NCBI GenBank assembly: GCA_941918925.1
Contig: OW799233.1
Location: 3,836,001 to 3,900,000 of the forward strand
Direction: 5' to 3'
Length of the DNA stretch: 64,000 nt
Source of the DNA: Phyto melanocephala
Lineage: Eukaryota > Arthropoda > Insecta > Diptera > Rhinophoridae
Part shown: piece by piece, positions 42,314 through 53,740 of the stretch
Numbering within the stretch: position 1 is the first letter of the stretch
Layout of the letters: every line of letters starts with the position of its first letter
Program-made: the position numbers and the translations under genes
Notes under the pieces: generated by a model
Database searches by the model: none
Told to the model about the DNA's origin: nothing
What the model saw: only the letters and a program-made list of their open reading frames with translations

Positions 42314-42517
42314 TCTACCATATTTTTGATTAAAGTATCTATACATAATTTGGCGTAATATAACTATTTTTATAATTTAATTAATATGGAAATTATAATC
42401 TACAAAAAGTTTTTTTATAATTATCGTCTCAAACATATAAAAAATTCGAATGAATATGAAAAATTTCCCTTTTACAGCAAATGCTGTCAAAAGAATTTCG
42501 GTTTTTTGGAAGCAAAT

Positions 42518-42590
42518 GGGGATGTAGCTCAGATGGTAGAGCGCTCGCTTAGCATGTGAGAGGTACGGGGATCGATGCCCCGCATCTCCA
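42518..42590 (+). tRNA. tRNA-Ala (AGC), second copy
   Basis: Identical over all 73 bases to the gene at 40070, with unrelated flanks, and followed after 7 bases by an 8-T run that serves as terminator. It lies 205 bases from the oppositely oriented tRNA-Pro gene. Confidence 0.97.
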
Positions 42591-43204
42591 ATATAAATTT
42601 TTTTTAACTTTTATATTTTAAAAATAATTGTGTATGGGAGTAACAACTTTAAAAGGTTGGTATTCAATTATGGCTAATTATTGCTTCTGCTCACTGTTTA
42701 TGCATAAAACAATAGACAACAGGATGTAAATGTTTTGTTGTTGGTATGTACCAGACTAAAGTTAAACAAAACATTCGTATAAATTTTTAAACACAACAGC
42801 AATAAGTATATAGCAGTACAGGCAATATGAAAAGTATTTTTAATTCTAAAACGAAATCAAATAAATAAAGGTACATTTTAGTGCCGTATGAAAAATTTGC
42901 ACATAGTACTTATGTATGTACATATATGTATCAACAAAATCACAATCAGAAAACTTTTCGTTTAAAATGTTAATTGTTTGATCAAGGAATTTTTGACGTT
43001 TCGCATTTTTTTTCTATATTCGCATATTTTTTTTAAATATGTATACTTTTTTTTTGTATTTTTTGTAATTAAGGTGAATACAAACAAAATATTTTATACA
43101 ACTATTTTTCGTAATTGAAATTCAGCCCGGGCTGCATACCTGCCTAAGTTGCCATTAAGTTTAATAGCGTCCCTGCATTAGAAAACATATGAAGAGTTTG
43201 CATA
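42591..43204. other. Non-coding stretch
   Basis: AT-rich; TATGTATGTACATATATGTA-type run near 42911. Nothing else. Confidence 0.4.
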
Positions 43205-43340
43205 CAGGGGCTCAATTCTCATTCTGTGAAACTGTGAAATGAAAAAGATTTTGCATAGCAAAGGGTATGATAGCACCATATGATATTACACACAAAAACT
43301 TTTCATTTCATAGTTTCATAGAACGAGAATTGATACCCTG
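43205..43340. mobile_element. 136-bp MITE with long TIRs
   Basis: The left 43 bases (CAGGGGCTCAATTCTCATTC...) match the inverted right 42 bases (CAGGGTATCAATTCTCGTTC...) with about six differences. CAGGG-type ends suggest the hAT superfamily, but the flanking 8 bases do not match (TTTGCATA / ATCTTTAA), so the target duplication is lost or the ends are slightly elsewhere. Non-coding. Confidence 0.7.
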
Positions 43341-44104
43341 ATCTTTAACTCGTTAGTGTGCCCGCCCTCAACAACATGCGGGTAAGATAAGGAAAATTAA
43401 AGATCTTGTCGATATATGTATATAATATAATGAAAAACTTTTTAAATCTTTTAAAAGTAGAATTATTGAAATCGATAATGTGTTCAAAACATTCTGAAAA
43501 TGGAAATTTTTTAATAATTTTTAAAAATATTTTATTATAATTTATCTAAAATTTTTATGAATCTATAACTTATCAGACAAATTTCTAAAAAACAAAAATT
43601 TTATTTCCTAAAAATCGGTGTGTCCTTTATAGGGTTAAATTAGTTCAAGTTGGAAAATATTCTTGTATTCTCTTTGGTATATCATAATCAAATGTCAAAC
43701 TTAAACAAATATTTAATTATTCATAACAGAAAACAACGATAACAACAATGTTTTTTTTTCTTTTTTGCAAAATAAACGCGTTATTTTTACGTTGATTCTT
43801 GTGTATTTTTTTTTTTAATACTGACTGAATGAACACCAAAGTTTTTGTACTGCTAGTAACGATGCCATAAAACTCATACACTCAGTTTAACTATAACAAG
43901 TTATTTTATGTTTGTAACCCGTTCAAAATGGTTTTAAATTATGGTGACGCAGGTTAAAAGCCTGTAACCCAGCACATAAACTAACTACCCAGAATTAAAA
44001 CTCACTCCGTTTAGTCACACTCTCACTTTCAGTTACCATATCGTTAACATTGTGATTCATTTAGAGAAGAAAGACGAAAATGTGAGATTTGTTTTGAAAA
44101 TTTA
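43341..44104. other. Non-coding, possible start-site region
   Basis: AT-rich to about 43840. Then a less AT-rich part with CTCTCACTTTCAGTTACC, whose TCAGTT (A at 44031) fits an initiator. Weak. Confidence 0.3.
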
Positions 44105-44112
44105 ATGGCACA

Positions 44113-44148
<36 letters not shown>

Positions 44149-44161
44149 AGCCAAGAACTGA
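44105..44161 (+). CDS. Short ORF with an alanine run from (GCC)11
   Basis: ATG GCA CAC (GCC)11 GCA GCC AAG AAC TGA would give an 18-residue peptide with 13 alanines in a row. The preceding 19 codons are also open. The triplet run is strikingly GC-rich in this AT-rich window. It may be a simple microsatellite in a leader. No conservation evidence; listed because the run is in frame between ATG and stop. Confidence 0.2.
44114..44149 (+). repeat. (GCC)11 microsatellite
   Basis: Eleven perfect GCC units followed by GCA GCC. Confidence 0.95.
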
Positions 44162-46134
44162 CAAAACTTTTTGCTATTTTGCTGTAAAAATATAACCGTG
44201 TAAATTTTTCGTTTTAAAACTAAATCAAGGACTCTTGCCTTGTATCAACCAACCACCAAGCTCTCTTTTGCCATTGACATTGAGCATGTTACTTTAACTA
44301 ATGAATAAATATGTGTTTGTATGTTCGTTCGATTGTTTTACAACGAAAAACTAACAACAATCTAAAAGTGTGTTTATTTCTAACGCGCCGTTCGAAAATT
44401 CATCTTTATGCCAAAATTTAAAAACCAAACAAGAAGGAATGAATGTTAGTTTTAAAACCCCCTTTGGCTAGAATTTCTAAATTAGTACATTTTGGATGGG
44501 TCTGTGTAACGCATTTAAAGGAAATGGCAAGTGTCACTATTCCTCTCTCACTCTCTCTCTTCCGCTAAATCCAAAGAATTGTGCAAATCTTGGCATTTTC
44601 TTAGTTTTGAAGAATTTATGAAAAAAAAAAGAAAACAAAGAAACAAACAACCAACTTAAAACATATTGTGTCGTTTTGCATTGTTTTCTTATTATTGTAA
44701 TTGGCAAAAGTTTTTGCCATGAATATGTTGGATTTGTCTCGGCTTCAATGTGTTTGTTGTTGGTTTAGTTTGTTTAACTTCGTCTAATGCAAATTTAATG
44801 CATGATTTCTTATTAATTGAAAAATTGTTGCTTTCCTTTGTAAGAAACACAACTTTTGCCGTCACAAATCTTTATTAAAGATAAATTAAAAATTTCAATT
44901 GAAATTTGGTTTTAAACAAACGAAAGCTTAAAGGTGAAACTTACATATGATGTTAGAGGATGAGGTAAAAGTTGAAATAATATGGATTTCAGTATACATA
45001 TCGATGGCCTAATATAACAAGAACGTATCTGATGAAGTTTTTAAATTATCAGGCGTGTCTCAGTGACAAATTTTGTTCATCACAAAAGATATTTCTATTA
45101 ATGTTATTAGTACGAGTAATAAATAGCAGCCATTGTGCAAGCTTTTAATGGCGTCAAATAAATAATTTCTTTATAAATTTCTATGTAAAAAATATTTTAT
45201 AGCACATAAAAAATAAGCAAACACTTGTGCTTTAAAACAAATATATGAAATTGATGGATTTTAAAGAGTTTGAAACAAAACCAATCGATGCACAGAGGAG
45301 TATTTGACCTGAAAAGCTGGCCAAAAAGGCAAAACTGAATTTTAAGAAATCTTAAAAACTTAGTACGCAGCTCGACAGACAACAATATTTTACATTATAT
45401 TGTAAATTTTGAAGACTTTTAGTTGCGATTTGTAGCTCTGAGACCCTATTAAAGTCAGGAAAGTTAAGAAAATTATATGAGATTTAAATGTTTTTTTTCG
45501 GTTTCTGGATGTGTTTTATGATATTTTTTTTCGGCTAAACGAATAAAGGTTTAACAATGATTTTTTTTCGCTGAAAGGTTTGATCAAAAGTTATTTAATA
45601 AAGAAAAAAAAAAATATTAAAATATGTTGAATATTCATGTTGAAACAATTCGTGCAAAAGCTATAAACAAAACAAATATAAACTTTTTGTACAAAAAATG
45701 AAAAAAAAGGTTTTTAAAAGTGAGGTTAGCATCTCTACGAATTATGTTTGATACCACAATAAAATTTGGAGTCTTTAATTTTAGAAACAAGAAAAAAAGT
45801 GTGAGCAAGTTTGCGCCATTATTTTTTACTTTTTTTTTAATTTTCACATTTCTTCTATTTTTGCTCATCAGGCACTTTTTCTTGTACATTTATATCGTCA
45901 TTAACTTTTATGTATTTCGAATTATTGATTTCAACTGTTATTCACATCACTTTTAACACTTCTCAATGTTAATGCCTGCCTATAATTATAAATTTAAAAA
46001 TATTTTTTATTATCCATAATAGTTATAAGGGAATGTCCTACACTACAAGAATAATTATTAAAAGCATTAATCACAAAAATAAGTTTACAAAAAATAAATA
46101 CAGGCACATAAAAAATACATTGGCACCCAGGTAT
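44162..46134. other. Long AT-rich stretch
   Basis: Contains a CTCTCTCACTCTCTCTCTTC pyrimidine run near 44543. ORFs are low-complexity. No gene or element recognised. Confidence 0.5.
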
Positions 46135-46402
46135 CAGGCTACTATCCAATTGTCAGAAGAAGCTGCCGATGCCAGAAATAAGCCCTTACGATTATAACGA
46201 ACGAATTATTCGAGGAAATTCAACAGAAGCGATACAAATCGAAATGCCTTAAATAGGTTATTTCTGAGCAGTGACCCTTTTATAAGCTGCAGTACGCAAA
46301 GAGAACGGAATAATAAAAAAGTTTGTTCATCAGAAACCATCACACTTTTTCTTCCTGACACCGATGATGCAGCTAATAAGGATATACATACATACGACAT
46401 AA
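46135..46402 (+). pseudogene. Fragment of an unassigned protein, one frameshift
   Basis: The plus strand reads QATIQLSEEAADARNKPLRL, stop, then shifted by a base, RTNYSRKFNRSDTNRNALNR then LFLSSDPFISCSTQRERNNK, LFLPDTDDAANKDIHTYDI. The uninterrupted meaning over both frames marks a former coding region. The pattern 'sEEA.eARNK..r.yR...sRK.sR......d.l.rLL.sSDP.i' recalls a protein found repeatedly in insect genomes next to transposons, whose function I cannot name. It lacks start, stop and neighbours. Confidence 0.45.
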
Positions 46403-46572
46403 TAATTATTCAGGAATTTTTATTAGTTTAACTTGTCCATATATTAAGTATTATATAATATAAAATATATATAATAAGGCATTTTTTTTCATAAAAATAT
46501 TGTTCTATAAGAGCCTTACAATTTTTAATTTTTTTTTAATTAGACCGTCAATCATATGTATGCATGTACATA
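46403..46572. other. AT-rich spacer
   Basis: No feature recognised. Confidence 0.4.
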
Positions 46573-47092
46573 CAGTCTGGCAAGAATGAGTTTAAACCTT
46601 TAAAATCAACATTTGTTAATGGAGTTTTACTATTTATACCGACTTTTATTCCTTAGGAATATGGCTTTTGGAAAAATCTTAAAAATTTAAACTTTTTGAA
46701 AACAAAAATTTTGACGAATTTTGCAGGAAAATTTGTTTTTTTTTCGCCATTAAATTTTTAATAACTCCGAAATAGTAATAGATAGAAAAGAAATGTGTTT
46801 GGTTAGTTTAAGCAGAATTTCCGGTGCATCTTCTGATTCTCCTGCTATTAAAATCGGACAACCTGTTTTCAAGTTATGATAAAATATATTTGGCATCCCA
46901 ACGATTTAGGGGGTGAAATATGCCACGCCTTTAAAAGAAAATCCTTACGAATTAGAGAAAAACGGAAAACAGATTTGAATTAAGGGCATTAAAATCCATA
47001 TAGTCCACATACTTTTATTTCTAGGGTAGACAAACATTTTTTTGTTGCGCAGTGTACTTCTGTTGCGCAGTGTACTTTTGTTGCGCAGTGTA
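46573..47092. mobile_element. Possible Tc1/mariner-type MITE
   Basis: TA|CAGTCTGGCAAGAATGAG at the left and the complement of the right end, TA|CACTGCGCAACAAAAA, are loosely inverted (about 12 of 17). The right end is present three times in tandem. No transposase. The assignment rests on the TA flanks and CA-type ends only. Confidence 0.3.
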
Positions 47093-47094
47093 AT
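47041..47094. repeat. 18-bp tandem repeat, three copies
   Basis: TTTGTTGCGCAGTGTACT and two copies with two changes each. Confidence 0.85.
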
Positions 47095-49021
47095 TTTTTC
47101 AAAATCTGCTACTAGATTTCTTATATCATACTACACCTTAAACTATCAAAGAACAAGAAATTTTAATTAAAAAAACACGTTTAATAATTTTGGTCAGCTT
47201 TTCAGGGAAAATACTCCTCTGTGCGATGTTACAATTACGAAATTAAACCACTTCAATCAAAATATGTGACAGACCTGTATTTAAAGTTTTTGATATAAAT
47301 TGTTTTGTTTTTAAAAAGTGCTTGTTTAATTCTATTGGTGTATTCGAAATAAGTTTTAACTGATATGTTGTCATAACGTCACAGTTTTCAGAAAAAAAAA
47401 TGTTAAATGAATAAAAAGTCTTATATTTTTTAAAGTAAAATCTTTAAACCTTTATTATGACACTATAACAATATGACCTTGTAAACTCACCATATAGTTT
47501 CAGCAAGCCATCTAAAGTTTTTGCTTCTAAATTGGTTAAGAATGAAGGTTACACTTAACATTTAGGAGAAAATGAAGTCCTTAAGACACAAAAACTAAGT
47601 TGTCATTCATTAAATTCAAGTCGGAATAACAGAAAAAGTCTTGAAAACTTTTTATTGGCGGGGCAGCCGTGACTGTTGCTGAAATAATATTGGTTTTTTT
47701 TTTGTAAAAGGCAAGGTTGGCAATATTTCAGGACTTTTAAAAAAATACATTAATTAATTAAGATTAAAATTAAAATTTAAAATTTTTAACGACCCTCGCA
47801 TTTTAGCATAAAATATTAAATTTTTTAATAATTTAAGTTTTTTCTTATTTACTGGTGGATATTTTTCGAACAATTTTTTAATTGTAGAACGGGAGTACTA
47901 GACTATTCTGGGGGTGCAATGAACAAAACTATAACTCAGTTTAAGATTTGCACACAAGCCAACACAAAAAAAATGTTTAGGCTTTTGATACCCCTAGAAA
48001 AAATTTGTAGCTACGCCAATGGTGTTAGTGGAATATACAAATACAAATTCTTTGTTTATAGAATAATTTCAATGTATTCTTTATATTGTATAAAAAAAAA
48101 ATAAATTTCTTATAATCCACAGATTGTTTATTTTTGGAAAATTTGTGAGATTTTTTATTAAAGGGAAATGTGTAAATAACTATGGAATATTTAATTAGAT
48201 GCTGTTTTATGAATTTTTCAAACATGCTCATTCCATAGAATCATCAATATCAATTGATACATTTAAGCCATTTTAAAAATGGTAAATTAAATTTGCCTTT
48301 GCACGGACAGAAAAAAAGGATCTACCCCTATAATTTTTAACTCAAAATTTTCCCATAAAGATATACAAGTTGCTGCTTACATCTATCTACACATGTTCCT
48401 TTTTTTTACAAGTTCTATTTTAATAATTTAATTTAATAACAAACAGTCCTTAGTATGATTGTAGTATTCGTTTGGTATGTAGTTAAAATGTTTTTGATAG
48501 TTTTGATTTAATATATTCCACCCGTTTGTTGTCTTCTCTTTGTCGGCTTTGGCAGCAGCTACATGATACTGAAATTATCAACAAAAAGACAACAGCAACA
48601 ATCTGTTGTTAAATGCTATCTGATAATACATTCATACAACATGTGAATGTATTTATTTATGTATGTATGTATGTTTTAGGAAAGATGTGGACATACATAC
48701 ATTGTTAGAAAGACATCCTTTAGTGTTGACTAAATTGGCAATTGCCACTTGACTTGACTTTATAAAACATGTGTCAGCGAATCTTAAATGGAGCTTATAA
48801 AACTATTAAGACTAAATAATATTCGTTTTTGTTTATGGAAAAAGGACACAGACTTATATTACTTATAGTTGCTCATATACGAAGAACTACCGACAGTCCT
48901 AAAATTAAAATATGTACACATTTATGTGTATATGTACATGTATGTGAACATATTACGGTATTTATTTAGTTTACAAGCAACATACTACTTTTAACATTAA
49001 ACCCATATTTTCTAAAACAAT
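47095..49021. other. Long AT-rich stretch
   Basis: A TATG/GTAT run lies at about 48655-48674. No motif-bearing ORF, RNA gene or element ends found. Confidence 0.5.
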
Positions 49022-49330
49022 TGATTAAGATTTTATTAACGCTTTGAAGGCTGGTGACAAGAATACCATTAAACTTGGTTCATTACTAATCTCTTTGTGA
49101 TACCTGGTGTTGCGTGTAGCTAGTCCCACCTGTACCCAAAAAAAAACGGTTCTGGCAATGTAAGACCAGCCCGAAGCATGAAAAATCCGAGCATATTCTC
49201 CTAAAATCAACGTGAGATGCACTTGAAAGATCGTTAACAAAATTTTCGACCAGATGCTGGGATCTAAGTCCCTCCAGAGCTGGGTAAGAGGAGAGAAGAT
49301 GTTGCACAGTCTGAACCTGCTCCTGAATTT
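49022..49330 (-). pseudogene. C-terminal remnant of a non-LTR retrotransposon
   Basis: The minus strand gives EQVQTVQHLLSSYPALEGLR then SQHLVENFVNDLSSASHVDF, and in the next frame EYARIFHASGW. This is the 'E...H.lc.CpaL...R...lg..f...l......i....+f..aSGW' end found after the RNase H domain of jockey/I/R1-type LINEs. It belongs to a different clade from the RTE-like fragments in this window. The rest is gone. Confidence 0.6.
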
Positions 49331-51290
49331 GGAGCGCGATACTTTTTAGACTTTTAGAGATAGAGATAGAGATATTAGCTTTACCGGGTTCCAGAATAAT
49401 GCTGTAGATGCTTCCACGATACTGATATAGCTACGTCGTTCGAACATTATTGAGAGCAACTTTTTTTTTATCAAGAAACGCAGCCAAGGTGTATTCACCA
49501 GGTGTGCAATGGCGTCTCAACGGATTTTTCTTAACAGTATGCATTATTAATTTACGGTCAATCAGTCAGAGGGCTCATCAGAAGTTGACATATTAACCGA
49601 AAATATCCATGAGAATCTCTAGAGCTTTAAGACAGCTGTTAATTCAGTCAGTACGGGAGTTAAAAATGACAGATATTTTTTAAAACTTATCGTCTCAGAA
49701 GAACTCTCTAAGCCCCTGCAAGAGGACTTTTACTGGTTGCTGTTTGAATTCCTACTTGTAACAAGGTTCTTGAACCTATTCACTAAGGCTTTATATGACA
49801 AGTTATGCATTTGTTTCGCCTTTTGTTTGCACCAGGGCGGTCTTCCTTAAAATTCAAAATTCCTGAAAAACATCATCAGACACAAGCAGTTTGCCCTTAT
49901 TTCCATAGAGCTACATATGCTTTTAGAATTATACGCTGGAGTCATTATGTGATCACAAGGGTTAATGTTTTTCATAAAAATAAAATGTAAAATAGTCCTA
50001 AGATAGTTTAGTTTGCTAAGAAATTACAAACAACAACAAAAAAAGTAAAAACAAATGATAAACATTTAACTGGCAGAAGGGCTTAATTAGTCTATATCCA
50101 CATACATAAATGTACATATGTATAAACAACATACAATCCTAAACATATGTATGTATGTATGTATGTAGAATATTTTAAACAAATGAATATTTTATAACAA
50201 AATCAAAAACCCGCACTACTTACACATGTAAGACAAATGTACACAATATATGTATACTTAAAAGTGTTTATGTGTATGTATATGGGTCTTAAACTAAACT
50301 TGTAAGAAAAACAGTTATGCATATTTAAACAAACATATCACATCTAACATCAATTATACTAACAAAAACAAACACACACATTCAGCATTTAGACAGAAAT
50401 TTAAAATTATTTTCCTTCTAGTGACCAAAAAACAGGTTTTTTTTTCTTGAATATCAACCACAAACATCTTTTAACCATTATCTTCTTAGACTGGTTGTAA
50501 GTAATAATTTTATTAAAAGATTTTCCACCACAATAACACGTTTTCATTTCGGTTTTTCACTCCTACACTACCTTCAGAAAATTTCACAAAAAACGAAACG
50601 AAATAAAATTATTTTATTATTCCATTCTCGCAGTTTATAATAATGACACAAAATGTTGTTGACTTAATTTGAAAATAAATGTTACAAAATATCTTACGAA
50701 ATACGTATGTAGGCTTGTATTATTTATCCTTTTATGACTGTAACAAAATTAGTCCTTAATTACGGGCATTAATTATTTAGAAACATGGAAAATGTTTAAC
50801 GAATTTCAAATCGCATGCAGATAAAAGCGAACACGCTGACTGGCTAAATGACAGACAGACAAACATACATACACACTGTCATTTGCATAATTATGTTAAC
50901 AATAAAATTATAATTACCTTTGAATAGAACTTACTTCGAAGAACAAGAAGAAGAAGATAAAAAACCTAAAAATAAGATGATTTAATTCTAATGAAAAAAG
51001 AATCCTTTAAAATTCCACAATTGTTTTATACATACAAACATAAATACAAACATACATAATGTTGTGCAGAAAACAGTCACTGCAGACATTATAATTTCTT
51101 GTTAAACTTAATGACCAGTCAAGTTTTCTTGTTGTAATTGACCACATTAAAGGCTTAACTTTAATTACGAGTAAAATTCCAATTTCTTTTGGGACACTTT
51201 TTGTCGGCAGACAAATTAACAGAATAAAATATAATTTTTATTGTTTTCAACACATCAAGACATATAGAGGTGGAAACCCAAGGATTTGTC
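49331..51290. other. Long non-coding stretch
   Basis: 49331-49990 is less AT-rich and may be further retrotransposon sequence (no motif found). From 50090 there are TATG/CATA-type runs (50146-50168, 50262-50283). No gene supported. Confidence 0.4.
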
Positions 51291-52769
51291 ATAGGCAAGA
51301 CATAGACAAGACATAGACAAGACATAGACAAGACATAGACAAGACATAGACAAGACATAGACAAGACATAGACAAGACATAGACAAGACATAGACAAGAC
51401 ATAGACAAGACATAGACAAGACATAGACAAGACATAGACAAGACATAGACAAGACATAGACAAGACATAGACAAGACATAGACAAGACATAGACAAGACA
51501 TAGACAAGACATAGACAAGACATAGACAAGACATAGACAAGACATAGACAAGACATAGACAAGACATAGACAAGACATAGACAAGACATAGACAAGACAT
51601 AGACAAGACATAGACAAGACATAGACAAGACATAGACAAGACATAGACAAGACATAGACAAGACATAGACAAGACATAGACAAGACATAGACAAGACATA
51701 GACAAGACATAGACAAGACATAGACAAGACATAGACAAGACATAGACAAGACATAGACAAGACATAGACAAGACATAGACAAGACATAGACAAGACATAG
51801 ACAAGACATAGACAAGACATAGACAAGACATAGACAAGACATAGACAAGACATAGACAAGACATAGACAAGACATAGACAAGACATAGACAAGACATAGA
51901 CAAGACATAGACAAGACATAGACAAGACATAGACAAGACATAGACAAGACATAGACAAGACATAGACAAGACATAGACAAGACATAGACAAGACATAGAC
52001 AAGACATAGACAAGACATAGACAAGACATAGACAAGACATAGACAAGACATAGACAAGACACAGACAAGACATAGACAAGACATAGACAAGACATAGACA
52101 AGACATAGACAAGACATAGACAAGACATAGACAAGACATAGACAAGACATAGACAAGACATAGACAAGACATAGACAAGACATAGACAAGACATAGACAA
52201 GACATAGACATAGACATAGAAAAGACATAGACAAGACATAGACAAGACATAGACAAGACATAGACAAGACATAGACAAGACATAGACAAGACATAGACAA
52301 GACATAGACAAGACATAGACAAGACATAGACAAGACATAGACAAGACATAGACAAGACATAGACAAGACATAGACAAGACATAGACAAGACATAGACAAG
52401 ACATAGACAAGACATAGACAAGACATAGACAAGACATAGACAAGACATAGACAAGACATAGACAAGACATAGACAAGACATAGACAAGACATAGACAAGA
52501 CATAGACAAGACATAGACAAGACATAGACAAGACATAGACAAGACATAGACAAGACATAGACAAGACATAGACAAGACATAGACAAGACATAGACAAGAC
52601 ATAGACAAGACATAGACAAGACATAGACAAGACATAGACAAGACATAGACAAGACATAGACAAGACATAGACAAGACATAGACAAGACATAGACAAGACA
52701 TAGACAAGACATAGACAAGACATAGACAAGACATAGACAAGACATAGACAAGACATAGACAAGACATAG
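51291..52769. repeat. 11-bp satellite array, about 134 units
   Basis: Head-to-tail copies of ACATAGACAAG fill nearly 1.48 kb. I see only two irregular places: a T-to-C change near 52061 and a local rearrangement near 52200-52225 where ACATAG units of 6 bp and an A replacement occur. Both flanks contain half-decayed units (CATCAAGACATATAG at 51255; AAGACATAGGAC at the end). On the minus strand all three frames stay open and encode the same 11-residue repeat (VLSMSCLCLVY in permuted frames), because 11 is not divisible by 3 and the unit has no antisense stop. The sense strand has TAG in every frame. Confidence 0.99.
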
Positions 52770-53010
52770 GACAAACTACTAAATACATTTTAATAAAATT
52801 TGGTATGGAGATATCTTGATACATAAGTTTAAATAAAGAAATCTTTTTACGGTGAGATATTGTCTTATTAAAATAAAATGATATTTAAAATGGTACTACA
52901 CGAACACGACAGCAGGAGGAATATAAAAAATTTGCATTATTACCACAATTAACAATTATTTTGCGCTAGCGAAAATATCAGAATTTTTTTTAAAGTAAAT
53001 ACAATACAAA
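52770..53010. other. Spacer
   Basis: AT-rich; nothing recognised. Confidence 0.4.
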
Positions 53011-53740
53011 ACAAGTAACAGTGCTATATTCGGCCGTGCCGAATCTTATATACCCTTCACAACGTGTAGTCATGCAATAACAATTGTTTGTATCACCATT
53101 CATCCCATATAAAATACGTGCATACGTACACGTTAGAATAAATGTGGCATCGAATCCCAGCTGAGCCAAAAAAATTTTATTTTATTTTATTTAATATATT
53201 ATTTATATTTTATTATTTTTTTTATTTTTTTTTTAAATTTTTTTAAAAAATTTTTTTAGAAAAATTTTTAAACAATTTTTTTAAATTTTTTTTTAAATTT
53301 TTTTCAAATTTTTTTTTTAGTTTTTTTTTATTATTTTTTTCTTATTTTTAATATTTTTTTTTTTGTAATTTTTTTTGTTTGGTATGTTTTTTACATGTAT
53401 GTATGTATGCATGTTGTTGTTGTAATTGTGAAAAAACGAGGTGGTCGTGGTTTTTTGCTCATATCTCAGAAAGTTATGGGGCGATTGTGCTGAATTTGAA
53501 TAGCGATTCATTCCTGGATATTTCCAAGAGATTGATACCATATACAGATCTGAGGAACATATAGTTGCTTCTAAAAGTTGATTTCAACCAACACACGGAC
53601 AGACGGTCAGAGCTTAATCGACTCCTCTATTCATAAGCTTTCAGAAAATATATACTTTATCGGAAATAAAAATTGTAGAAATTACAAACGGAATGACAAA
53701 GCTATATATACCCTTGTGCACCACAGGTGAAGGGTATAAT
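53011..53740 (+). mobile_element. TTCGGC dispersed repeat, near full copy
   Basis: Begins ACAAGTAACAGTGCTATATTCGG and CGTGCCGAATC, TATACCCTTCACAACGTG, then 'gtggcatcgaatcccagctgagcc', an A/T block, 'aacgaggtggtcgtggttttttgctcatatctcagaaagt', 'cacacggacagacggtcag', and ends TATACCCTTGTGCACCACAG GTGAAGGGTATA. Very close to the 37.2 kb copy. Confidence 0.9.

Noticed and set aside
51161..52824. Three overlapping minus-strand ORFs of about 500 codons
   Set aside because: They are the antisense of the 11-bp satellite, open only because the unit lacks antisense stops; not genes.
53317..53541. Short ORFs over the A/T-only block of the 53 kb repeat
   Set aside because: Low-complexity translation of poly-A/T.
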